A stretch of 7,085 bases of DNA from CBDUBU01 sp965365465 (GCA_965365465.1 CBDUBU010000214.1:1-7085), one strand, 5' to 3'; shown: positions 1 through 6,289, numbered from the stretch's first letter. The notes: generated from the letters alone by a model not told the origin. Translations and numbers: made by a program.

Positions 1-8
1 TCCTGCCA

Positions 9-40
9 GGGCCGTTTTGCGGTTTCTGCGGCCCAAAACG
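9..40. terminator. Terminator-like hairpin at the left edge
   Basis: GGGCCG (9-14) can pair with CGGCCC (29-34), and alternatively CGTTTTG (13-19) can pair with CAAAACG (34-40), so two overlapping hairpins are possible. Neither strand shows a clean T-run directly after the stem, so this is not a textbook intrinsic terminator. It may be the 3' end of a gene lying to the left of the window, which cannot be seen. Confidence 0.3.
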
Positions 41-151
41 CACTTTCATGCCCCTCGCCGCTTTATTTCTTCTTCGCATTGCTGTTTTCAATGGTTTGTC
101 CGGTTGACTTCAGCAGCGTTGAACTGCCTTGAGCACCTGCCGGTCTCATGG

Positions 152-238
152 CATAGATGCTTCACTTCGTTCAGCATGACACAGTGGGGCGGAAGTCCTT
201 ATCCGAGGTGTCATTCTGAGCAAGGCAAAGGATCTATG
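152..238. repeat. Imperfect inverted repeat of a dispersed intergenic type (31-bp arms, 25-bp spacer)
   Basis: The left arm (152-182) and the right arm (208-238) are inverted copies matching at 24 of 31 positions, or 26 of 31 pairs if G-U wobble is allowed. The spacer is 183-207. The right arm reads TGTCATTCTGAGCAAGG followed by AAAGGATCTATG. The left arm, read on the other strand, has the partner TGTCATGCTGAACGAAG. Sequences of this kind recur between genes in many Bacteroidota and relatives, where they give rise to spurious proteins with CHSE..ES-like and FVQHD-like strings. The translation here shows CHSEQGKGSM, as expected. Whether it is a miniature mobile element, a bidirectional terminator or a structural RNA is not settled by the sequence. 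Confidence 0.75.
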
Positions 239-721
239 TTTTGAGGCTTGCAGGCACTTCGGCAAGGAGGTGTGCTCTACCAGGGTGTTTCCCGGATGGT
301 TCCCTTCGGCGAGAAAGGTAGGGGAGGGCAGAAAGGAAAAACAGGTTATTCTGATAACCTGCCTGGTTTGTGGCAGGACCGCGTGTTCGAGGGCATTGCG
401 AGGAGCAGAGGCCAGGGTAGGACGGGAAGATCGACAAGTCTCATTCGCCGGAGGGGTATGTCACAGCGTCTTACCCAACGGGACCTCAGAATACTCTTTC
501 TGATTTTGCTATCCCCTCTTCATTCAATCAGCGAGACGACAGGCATTGATTCTAGCGCGAAGCCAAAGTAACCGTTCTGAAAAATGCAAGGCAATAGTGG
601 ATCTCCTTGCGTTCGTTCCGGTCTCATTCATCCACAGGGTAGAACTTGTATGTAAGTGGTGAAAAGTGAAAAGTTTGCGCATGACCAGCCGTGCGCTTTT
701 AGATACCGGGACATTCGAGAT
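239..721. other. Gene-free stretch upstream of the stress island
   Basis: No reading frame here looks like a real protein. Possible ORFs are short, start at TTG or GTG, are rich in Arg/Gly/Ser and resemble no family I recognise. The stretch is rich in small hairpins: 342-361, 358-377, 486-503 and 586-610. The first has a T-run on the minus strand and is listed separately. The 586-610 hairpin (GCAAGG/CCTTGC, 13-nt loop) is followed on the minus strand by ATTTTTC. The 486-503 hairpin (TCAGAA/TTCTGA) is followed on the plus strand by TTTTGC. I found no tRNA, rRNA, RNase P, tmRNA or SRP RNA signature on either strand. A promoter for the gene at 722 should lie here, but no -35/-10 pair is convincing. 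Confidence 0.5.
331..361 (-). terminator. Intrinsic terminator on the minus strand without an obvious gene
   Basis: Read on the minus strand, CAGGTTAT (361 to 354) pairs perfectly with ATAACCTG (349 to 342) around the tetraloop CAGA. It is followed immediately by TTTTTCCTTTC (341 to 331). This is an 8-bp stem with a U-tract, the standard form of a Rho-independent terminator. On the plus strand no T-run follows, so it points left. No supported minus-strand gene lies upstream of it (to the right), so it may end a small RNA or be a relic. The flanking CCTGCC/GGCAGG stem (358-377) overlaps its first four bases and would exclude it. Confidence 0.55.
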
Positions 722-1393
722 ATGAAGTCAGACCGACTGTTACAGATTATGGATGCGAGAGGCGCTCCGGGTCTTATTGAGATTGCTTCCAGTCCTGAAG
801 GCGAAAACGTAATGTACGTGCGTCTACCTTCGGGCGACCGCAGGCTTCTACCTTCTGAAAATGTGCATGAGCAGGTTGGTGGAGCGTATTTGTTCTCCGG
901 AGACTTTGACAGCCTGGATCAAGAAGAGAGGCTGCGAAAGAAAGAGGATTCTGCTCCCGTTGTAGTAGAAGAAGAGATTATTCCTCTGGCGGAAGAAAGG
1001 TTGCGTATTCACAGGCGCACGGTAGAGACAGGCAGGGTGCGAATCGAAAAGAAGGTGCATACCCGAAGCGAAACTGTAGATGAGCCTCTTCTGCGCCAGG
1101 ATGTCGAGATCGAACATGTCCCTGTCGGGCAGGTTATCGACGGTCCTGTCTCTATCCGACAGGAGGGCGAGACGACAATCATACCAGTGGTTGAAGAACG
1201 GCTGGTGATTCGTAAAGAACTGGTTTTGAAAGAGGAAATTCGCATCACACCGCGCAGAAGTGAGACGCGCGAACCGCAGCAAGTTGCGTTGCGAAGCGAA
1301 GAGGTGGTGGTTGTGAGAAACAAGTTTCTCACTGAGCCGGAGGAGGCTGCAGATGATGAATCGCTTCCTTTTGAAGGCTCCCCCACCACATAA
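722..1393 (+). CDS. YsnF/AvaK (DUF2382) domain stress protein
   Basis: This is a 223-residue, strongly charged, soluble protein without a signal peptide or membrane segment. Residues about 79-199 form a DUF2382 (YsnF/AvaK) domain, with the characteristic alternating beta-strand pattern of Glu/Arg/Val. The two halves echo each other: IIPLAEERLRIHRRTVETG (about 86-104) and TIIPVVEERLVIRKELVLKEE (about 142-162). Residues about 15-60 look like a small beta-barrel (GENVMYVRLPSGDRRLLPSE, ending in GGAYLF) reminiscent of PRC-barrel or DUF2171 folds, but this is only a resemblance. The tail is acidic (EPEEAADDESLPFEG). In other bacteria the family is associated with general, osmotic or oxidative stress; its molecular activity is unknown. 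I chose the ATG at 722. A GTG at 656 would add 22 residues that look unlike the family and has no better ribosome site. The next gene starts 67 bp downstream, so the two are probably co-transcribed. Confidence 0.92.
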   Translation: MKSDRLLQIMDARGAPGLIEIASSPEGENVMYVRLPSGDRRLLPSENVHEQVGGAYLFSGDFDSLDQEERLRKKEDSAPVVVEEEIIPLAEERLRIHRRTVETGRVRIEKKVHTRSETVDEPLLRQDVEIEHVPVGQVIDGPVSIRQEGETTIIPVVEERLVIRKELVLKEEIRITPRRSETREPQQVALRSEEVVVVRNKFLTEPEEAADDESLPFEGSPTT

Positions 1394-1460
1394 ATAGAAA
1401 GAGAGAGGCAGCTACAATGCTGCTGAAACGAACAACCCAAGTAAATCTGAGGTGCAGGAA

Positions 1461-2540
1461 ATGGCCAAAACAATTGTTGGACTTTATGACGATCACGAAA
1501 CCGCTGAAAAGGTAGTCAACGCCCTGACGCAACAGGGAGTAGATCGTGACAATATACACGTTGAAACAAGGGGAGATCTGAAGGCATCTCGCCTGACTTC
1601 AGGGCGCGACAGCAATACGAGAGAAATAACGAGCGCACTTACGAAACGCGGTGTGCCTGAGGAGGAAGCGCTTTTTTACGCAGAAGGAGTGCGTCGCGGC
1701 GGCAACCTGGTTGTGGTTGAAGTTGCGGACGAGCACGTTCAGGTAGTTGCTGAGATGATGCACCGGCACCGTCCTGTGGAGATGAAACGGCGACGCACAA
1801 GCTGGGAAGAGCAGGGGTTTGCAGATTATGACGAGCAGGCTTCTCGTTACACCGAGGAAGAGATTCGTAGGGAGCGGGAACGTTACCGCGCGGAGGCAGG
1901 CACGCAGGAAGAAATGGTGCCTATCGTAGAAGAAGAACTGCGCGTTGGCAAGCGCACAATCGAGCGGGGCGGAGTGCGTATTCACTCCTATGTCGAAGAA
2001 GTGCCTGTCGAGGAATCCGTCCGGCTCCGTGAGGAGAAGGTTGAGGTCGAGCGTCATGACGTTGATCGGCCTGTGCGCGATGCCGATCATGTGTTTGAAG
2101 ATCGTACGATAGAGATGCGTGAAACGGCCGAAGAAGTCGTGGTGGATAAGGAAACCCGGGTTACCGGGGAGGTGGTCATACGCAAGACGGCTGAAGAACA
2201 CGAGGAGACGGTTCGGGATACAGTCCGTCACACCGAGGTTGAGGTTGAAGACCTGAAAGGAGAGGTCCGCGAAACGGGAGCGAGAGATTTCAACGCTTTC
2301 CGCGATACGTTCAGGAACCACTTCCGTTCTTCCTATGGTCAGACTGGACAGGACTACAGCCTGTACGAGCCTGCCTACCAGCACGGGTACACGTATGCAA
2401 CCGACGCCCGCTACCGTGGGCGCAGCTATGCAGAGGTCGAGCCGGAGATGCAGCGCTCGTATGAGGAACGGCATGGACGAGGCACGTGGGAAAAGGTGAA
2501 AGATGCAGTTCGCCACGCTTTCGACAGTTCCCGTAGATAA
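1461..2540 (+). CDS. Three-part stress protein: GS17M/YflT-like domain + DUF2382 + C-terminal module
   Basis: This is a 359-residue soluble protein. Residues 1-105 resemble the general stress protein 17M/YflT family: MAKTIVGLYDDHETAEKVV at the start, then a GVPEEEALFYAEGVRRGG core and a VVVEVADEH strand, giving a ferredoxin-like alpha/beta pattern. A charged linker (about 106-150, many Arg/Glu, probably helical) leads into a DUF2382 domain at about 151-265 (VPIVEEELRVGKRTIERGGV, then VVVDKETRVTGEVVIRK). Residues about 277-359 form a Tyr/Arg-rich module (YEPAYQHGY, RYRGRSYAEVE, YEERHGRGTWEKVKDAVRH) that recurs at the end of the PRC-barrel protein at 3319. A start at ATG 1461 is favoured because GAGG (1449-1452) lies 8 nt upstream; a GTG at 1452 would add only three residues. 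Related domain combinations occur in stress-induced proteins of other bacteria. The role is probably protective or regulatory in stress, but no enzymatic motif is visible. Confidence 0.93.
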   Translation: MAKTIVGLYDDHETAEKVVNALTQQGVDRDNIHVETRGDLKASRLTSGRDSNTREITSALTKRGVPEEEALFYAEGVRRGGNLVVVEVADEHVQVVAEMMHRHRPVEMKRRRTSWEEQGFADYDEQASRYTEEEIRRERERYRAEAGTQEEMVPIVEEELRVGKRTIERGGVRIHSYVEEVPVEESVRLREEKVEVERHDVDRPVRDADHVFEDRTIEMRETAEEVVVDKETRVTGEVVIRKTAEEHEETVRDTVRHTEVEVEDLKGEVRETGARDFNAFRDTFRNHFRSSYGQTGQDYSLYEPAYQHGYTYATDARYRGRSYAEVEPEMQRSYEERHGRGTWEKVKDAVRHAFDSSRR

Positions 2541-2551
2541 TTCTATCTCCG

Positions 2552-2643
2552 AACGCCTGAAGGAGTCGTAGGAACCTCGCCTGAACAGGCTGGCTACTGC
2601 GACCCCCTTCAGGCGTTTGGATAAAACACCTGGGCGCCTGAAG
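2552..2643 (+). promoter_or_regulatory. Structured leader with two mutually exclusive hairpins
   Basis: AACGCCTGAAGG (2552-2563) pairs perfectly with CCTTCAGGCGTT (2606-2617). The stem continues inward with GTCG/CGAC (2565-2568 with 2600-2603) and TAG/CTA (2569-2571 with 2594-2596) after small bulges, and is capped by a small arm GCCT-GAAC-AGGC (2579-2590). A further copy, CGCCTGAAG at 2635-2643, can instead pair with CTTCAGGCG (2607-2615), which destroys the first hairpin. The octamer CGCCTGAA thus occurs three times (2554, 2578, 2635). No long T-run follows either hairpin, so a simple intrinsic terminator is unlikely. The element sits between two genes of the same island. It could tune read-through, protect the 3' end of the upstream message or act as a switch for the gene at 2702. 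Confidence 0.6.
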
Positions 2644-2701
2644 CGACGGCTGCCCGGTATTGAACGCATCATTTCCACGGAAAAAACAAAAATCTATTAC
2701 G

Positions 2702-3262
2702 ATGGCAAAAATACCTGTAGAAAAAGACAAAGGCACTCCCTGGTGGTTGTGGCTGCTTCTGCTGCTGCTTGTCGTGGGTGCAATCTGGGTGCTACTTGCG
2801 CTGCTGGACGATGAACCTGATGATGATGTCGTGGCGGTCGCACCGCAGGAGCAGGTTGAAACTGTTCCTGTAGCAGGCGTCATCACGGATATCGGCGCCA
2901 TCCTGAATGCGGAAGATCCTGCATCCCTGGTAGGGCGCCGGGTTGAACTTGACAATCTCGAAGTTCAAGCGCTTTCCGGCGACAGCACGTTCTACGTGAG
3001 TTCGGAAGAGCCAGGGAGCGCCGACGGCCGCATACTTGCTGTATTAGAAGACCTGGGAGAATCCCAGTTAGGGGCCGCCGGTTCAGACGGGAGATACAAT
3101 GTAGATCCGAACGACATGATAACCGCTACGGGCACTGTGGCCAGTCTAGGCAGCAATTCCCCCGACACCTGGGGGCTTAGCGGCACTGACGCTCAGGAAT
3201 TGTCGGACAGACAAGTATACCTGCGTGTGGATCGCCTTACCTTTGAAAGCCGGGCGCAATAG
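2702..3262 (+). CDS. Single-pass membrane protein with extracytoplasmic beta-rich domain, family not recognised
   Basis: This is a 186-residue protein. Residues 1-13 are Lys-rich (MAKIPVEKDKGTP), followed by a hydrophobic segment at about 14-35 (WWLWLLLLLLVVGAIW and on) and then an acidic stretch (DDEPDDD, 36-42). The positive-inside rule puts the N-terminus in the cytoplasm and the rest outside. There is no cleavage site, so it is an anchored protein rather than a secreted one. Residues about 54-183 look all-beta: VGRRVELDNLEVQ, then GDSTFYV, then ITATGTVASLG, then QVYLRVDRL. This order recalls OB-fold-like domains of small bacterial envelope proteins, but I cannot name a family. ATG 2702 is chosen because it puts the basic N-terminus directly before the membrane helix; a TTG at 2660 would add 14 unremarkable residues. 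It lies inside the stress island, 56 bp before the PRC-barrel gene, so it may be the membrane partner of its soluble neighbours. Confidence 0.85.
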   Translation: MAKIPVEKDKGTPWWLWLLLLLLVVGAIWVLLALLDDEPDDDVVAVAPQEQVETVPVAGVITDIGAILNAEDPASLVGRRVELDNLEVQALSGDSTFYVSSEEPGSADGRILAVLEDLGESQLGAAGSDGRYNVDPNDMITATGTVASLGSNSPDTWGLSGTDAQELSDRQVYLRVDRLTFESRAQ

Positions 3263-3318
3263 GAATTTAGCGGCATCCACAGGCAGTTCGTCCTTTACAA
3301 CTTCATCTCGAAAAGATT

Positions 3319-3891
3319 ATGGCTATTGAAAGATTAGATAACCTCTCCGACTGGCATCTGGTCCACGATGATCAGGATATTCGGGGATGGGAATTGCAAG
3401 ACCGAACAGGGAGGCGGCTCGGAACGATCCGTCATCTCATCGTAGACACCGACGCCGAGCTTGTATCGGCGGTTGTGCTCGATAACGGCGCCGAATATGC
3501 GGCCGAGCAAATAGAAATCGGCAAGAATGTCGTATATCTTCGCACGGAGGCCGTTGCAACACCAGAGGTAGATGAGGTCGTGAAAGTATACGATAATACG
3601 TATGCCTGGCAGCGTTCCGAGGCGATTGGGCCTTACGAGAACTACCAGGATGCGTACCGCACACACTACACTTCGACCTATGGTGCGCAGGGAGGGACTT
3701 TTGAGGACTATGAGCCTGCCTACCGAACTGGTTACGGTTATGGGGCTGCACGGCGGTATGAAGGCAAAAACTTCTCGGATGTCGAGGCGGAGATGCGCAA
3801 GACCTATGAGGAGAAGCATGGCGAAGGTTCTTACGATAAGCACCGAGACGCCTTACGGCATGGATTCGACCGAACGCGCACGCGGCAGTAA
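3319..3891 (+). CDS. PRC-barrel domain protein with shared C-terminal stress module
   Basis: This is a 190-residue soluble protein. Residues about 20-90 form a PRC-barrel: GWELQDRTGRRLGTIRHLI, then a second strand pair with DTDAELVSAVVLDNG, followed by IEIGKNVVYL. PRC-barrels are small beta-barrels found in photosynthetic reaction centre H subunits, in RimM and in many stress proteins. Here there is no transmembrane helix, which excludes the reaction-centre form. Residues about 106-190 repeat the module at the end of the protein at 1461: YEPAYRTGY, RRYEGKNFSDVEAEMRKTYE, and DALRHGFDRTR. About 36 positions are identical over about 83 aligned residues without gaps. The start at ATG 3319 gives a natural N-terminus; AAAAG just upstream is a weak ribosome site. 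It is the last gene of the island, followed by a strong hairpin. The function is probably protein- or RNA-binding in stress, inferred from domain type only. Confidence 0.93.
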   Translation: MAIERLDNLSDWHLVHDDQDIRGWELQDRTGRRLGTIRHLIVDTDAELVSAVVLDNGAEYAAEQIEIGKNVVYLRTEAVATPEVDEVVKVYDNTYAWQRSEAIGPYENYQDAYRTHYTSTYGAQGGTFEDYEPAYRTGYGYGAARRYEGKNFSDVEAEMRKTYEEKHGEGSYDKHRDALRHGFDRTRTRQ

Positions 3892-3971
3892 CTAAAAGAT
3901 CTGCCATGCAAGCAGAAGCACCAGGGCGAGCCGGCATGTCGTCCTGAAGCTTCGTTTATGAATCAATCGCA

Positions 3972-4006
3972 GCACGGATGCTTGGATGACGTTCAGGCAT
4001 CCGTGC
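3972..4006 (+). terminator. Strong hairpin closing the stress island
   Basis: GCACGGATGC (3972-3981) pairs perfectly with GCATCCGTGC (3997-4006). The stem extends inward by TTGGA against TTCAG, using two G-U pairs, to 15 bp around a TGACG loop. What follows is GCATTTATA, a poor U-tract, so the termination strength is uncertain. It lies 80 bp after the stop of the PRC-barrel gene and 136 bp before the acyl-CoA dehydrogenase gene, where a transcript boundary is expected. Confidence 0.6.
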
Positions 4007-4142
4007 GCATTTATACACACTATACAAAACGAGCAAGGCGGCATACCTTTTTCCCTGGTCCGGTAAAAGGAACTGCGCTCAGAACCCTACAGCTATCCTT
4101 GCGTTTCCAGACTATGAATTGCACAACCAGAAAAGAGATTGT

Positions 4143-6176
4143 ATGTCAAGTCCCGGATTGAGTAAGCTGAAAAATGTTTCCCTTCAGGATCAGAAAATGA
4201 TCCAGGATATTGAGACCATGCTTGGCCCGGAGCCGTCTGATATGGGCTTCGTGAAGAATCTGTTCTGGGGCAGGTTCAGAAGCGATCTCATCTTTCCTTA
4301 CCCGAAGGAATCGCCGGAGGAACGCAGCAAGTGCGATGCACTGCTCGAAACGCTTGAGCAGTATTTGCAGAACGAGCATCCGGCGATTCAAATAGACCAG
4401 GAGCAACATATTCCGCAATGGTGCATCGACCGTCTCTTTGAAATGGGCGTAATGGGCCTGACCGTTCCGGAGCAATACGGCGGACTGGGACTTGGCGTAA
4501 CCAGTTACAACCGTGTGCTGGAAATGATAGGCAGCTACTGTGCTTCGACGGCGGTTGTCGTTTCGGCGCATCAGTCGATCGGGTGCAAGGCGATCATGCT
4601 TTTCGGGACGGAGGAGCAGAAGCAACGTTTCCTGCCTAAAGTGGCGCGAGAGTATCTGTCCGCCTTCTGTCTTTCCGAACCCAATGTCGGGAGCGACGCA
4701 GCCGGGCAGGAAACCCGGTGCTTCAAGTCTGAAGACGGCGCGTTTTACGTCCTCAACGGCGAAAAGAAATGGAGCACCTCGGGTGCCTTGAGCGGCGTTT
4801 TCACGGTGATGGCAAAGCAGCGAAAAACAGACCCGAACACAGGGCAGGAACGTGATGTTGTCACAACGTTGATCTGCACGCCCGACATGGAGGGCATCGA
4901 CATTTTTCAGAAGAACAGGAGCAAAACGGGCATCCGGGGCACATGGCAGGCTCGCATCCGATTCACCAACGTTAGGGTTCCGAAAGCAAATCTGCTCCAT
5001 GAGGAGGGGAAAGGGCTTCTCGTAGCGCTCACCTGTCTGAATTACGGGCGATGTACATTGTCTGCGGGCGTGGCCGGCGCAGCCAAACGCGCTATGAACC
5101 AGAGCATAAAATGGGTGCAGACGCGCTATCAGTTCGGGCGTCCGCTTGCAGCGTTTGAACTGGTGCAGCAAATGGCAGCGCGTATGGCGGCTTATACCTA
5201 CGCCATGGACGCCGTGCTTTACATGATGACGGGGATGCTGGATCGCGGGGAGCAGGACATCATGGTCGAAACGGCCATCACCAAGGTATTTTGCTCGCAT
5301 CATGGATGGAATGTCATTGATGATGCCATGCAAGTGATGGGGGGTGAAGGGTACATGACAGAAAACGAACTGGATCGCATCTGGCGTGATAACCGCATTC
5401 ATCGCATCGTTGAAGGCTCCAACGAGGTGATGCAGTCTTTCGTGTTCGGATATGGAGGCAAACAGTTGGCCGAACAGATGATTGCCATACAGGAAGCCTA
5501 CGGATGGGATGGGACGGATTCTTTTTCCTCCAATCTGACGCGCCTGCTTTCCAATGCAGCCAATGTTTCGCTGCTGAAACGCGCCGTTCCACTGGCTGCC
5601 CAGCTCTTCCTGGGCGTAAAGCCTGGGTCTCCGCAAATCACCGGGGTTCATCCGGATCTTGCCGGTTATGCAGACCGTCTGTCGGGGCTTGTACAGCGTC
5701 ATTCACACGCTTTCAAAATGGCAAGCAAGCGGTATCGGGAGCAGATCATACAGCGGCAGGCAGTGCAGGCTCGCGTGGCTGATACTGCGGTCTATCTGTA
5801 TGTTATGGCTTGTGCGCTCTCCAGGATGGATGCGCAACTGCGCTCGAACGAGCAGGGGCCTGCTTTCGAGCGCGATAAGGCGGCGTTTGCACACTTTTTC
5901 GACCTGGCCGAACTGTCTATTTATGGCAATATAGAGGCGTTAAAACGCAACGCTGACATGAGTATGCGAAAGGCAGCCGCTGCGGCCTTGCGGCACAACG
6001 ATACGCTTCCAAACGGCGCTTTTTACATTCATGAGGCATCGCCTGTCGCAAGAGGGACCGGAAAGGCTGTTCCCACAGAACATATCAAGCAGTTTCCCGG
6101 AGGCAAGCAATTCATGCACGGGGGAGACGGTCACGCCTCGGTAGCAGGCCCGGATGCCAGAGCAAGAGAGCAGTAG
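4143..6176 (+). CDS. Acyl-CoA dehydrogenase, long VLCAD/ACAD9-like form
   Basis: This is a 677-residue FAD flavoenzyme predicted to catalyse alpha,beta-dehydrogenation of acyl-CoA in fatty-acid beta-oxidation. An N-terminal extension (1-60, with FVKNLFWGRFRSDLIFPYP) precedes the ACAD N-terminal helical domain (about 65-175). The FAD/substrate loop AFCLSEPNVGSDAAG (about 174-188) starts the beta domain, which runs to about 285 and includes NGEKKWSTSG and KTGIRGTW. The C-terminal helical domain (about 290-435) has QVMGGEGYMTENELDRIWRD, matching the second ACAD signature, and RIVEGSNEVMQSF, in which Glu424 is at the position of the catalytic base of MCAD-type enzymes. Residues about 440-620 form an additional helical region, as in VLCAD/ACAD9, and the last 50 residues are Gly/His-rich and probably disordered. 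ATG 4143 is preferred over a TTG at 4119, which would add eight residues. Substrate chain length cannot be read from the sequence; long-chain is likely from the architecture. Confidence 0.97.
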   Translation: MSSPGLSKLKNVSLQDQKMIQDIETMLGPEPSDMGFVKNLFWGRFRSDLIFPYPKESPEERSKCDALLETLEQYLQNEHPAIQIDQEQHIPQWCIDRLFEMGVMGLTVPEQYGGLGLGVTSYNRVLEMIGSYCASTAVVVSAHQSIGCKAIMLFGTEEQKQRFLPKVAREYLSAFCLSEPNVGSDAAGQETRCFKSEDGAFYVLNGEKKWSTSGALSGVFTVMAKQRKTDPNTGQERDVVTTLICTPDMEGIDIFQKNRSKTGIRGTWQARIRFTNVRVPKANLLHEEGKGLLVALTCLNYGRCTLSAGVAGAAKRAMNQSIKWVQTRYQFGRPLAAFELVQQMAARMAAYTYAMDAVLYMMTGMLDRGEQDIMVETAITKVFCSHHGWNVIDDAMQVMGGEGYMTENELDRIWRDNRIHRIVEGSNEVMQSFVFGYGGKQLAEQMIAIQEAYGWDGTDSFSSNLTRLLSNAANVSLLKRAVPLAAQLFLGVKPGSPQITGVHPDLAGYADRLSGLVQRHSHAFKMASKRYREQIIQRQAVQARVADTAVYLYVMACALSRMDAQLRSNEQGPAFERDKAAFAHFFDLAELSIYGNIEALKRNADMSMRKAAAAALRHNDTLPNGAFYIHEASPVARGTGKAVPTEHIKQFPGGKQFMHGGDGHASVAGPDARAREQ

Positions 6177-6278
6177 CCGTTCTGTTGCAGCACATACTTC
6201 ATGGCTTTAGGCCGGTGCATCGAAAACATTGGTTCCGGCAGGTAGTATCGGTTTTCTTACATTGCTATTGATAGCGGG

Positions 6279-6285
6279 AAAGGAG
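6279..6285 (+). promoter_or_regulatory. Strong Shine-Dalgarno site
   Basis: AAAGGAG lies 4 nt before the ATG at 6290, by far the best ribosome binding site in the window, and it fixes that start. Just upstream, GCTAT-TG-ATAGC (6264-6275) is a short dyad that might be an operator half-site pair or a small 5' hairpin, but it is too short to call. Confidence 0.7.
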
Positions 6286-6289
6286 TTGT

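Noticed and set aside
17..244. 75-codon + strand ORF
   Set aside because: It runs through both arms of the inverted repeat and its translation contains the tell-tale repeat-derived string CHSEQGKGSM, a hallmark of spurious ORFs.
250..300. tRNA-like GGTAGAGCA string on the minus strand with a TTGCC anticodon-like loop
   Set aside because: No acceptor stem, T-arm GTTCGA or proper anticodon stem can be built around it, so the resemblance is coincidental.
486..507. TCAGAA/TTCTGA hairpin followed by TTTT on the plus strand
   Set aside because: The stem is only 6 bp and AT-rich and there is no gene upstream to terminate, so it is too weak to call.
248..571. 107-codon + strand ORF
   Set aside because: It starts at TTG, has low-complexity Arg/Gly/Ser content, no ribosome site and no recognisable domain, and overlaps several hairpins.
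546..574. Possible sigma70 promoter (TTGATT, 17-bp spacer, TAACCG)
   Set aside because: The -10 box matches the consensus poorly and Bacteroidota-type promoters would not look like this.
656..721. Upstream GTG start extending the first DUF2382 protein by 22 residues
   Set aside because: The added residues do not look like the family, and neither start has a good ribosome site; the ATG at 722 gives a normal N-terminus.
1417..1515. 32-codon ORF preceded by GAGAGAGG, out of frame with the gene at 1461
   Set aside because: It mostly overlaps the start of a confident gene, its product is unremarkable, and the purine run can occur by chance.
1599..2678. 359-codon minus-strand ORF
   Set aside because: Antisense shadow of the GS17M-DUF2382 gene, whose domains are clear on the plus strand; the antisense protein has no recognisable motif.
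3958..4161. 67-codon + strand ORF between the PRC-barrel and acyl-CoA dehydrogenase genes
   Set aside because: It spans the terminator hairpin at 3972-4006 and overlaps the next gene's start; no family resemblance.
4146..5702. 518-codon minus-strand ORF
   Set aside because: Antisense shadow of the acyl-CoA dehydrogenase; its length follows from codon bias of the real gene and it is rich in Arg, His and Cys without motifs.
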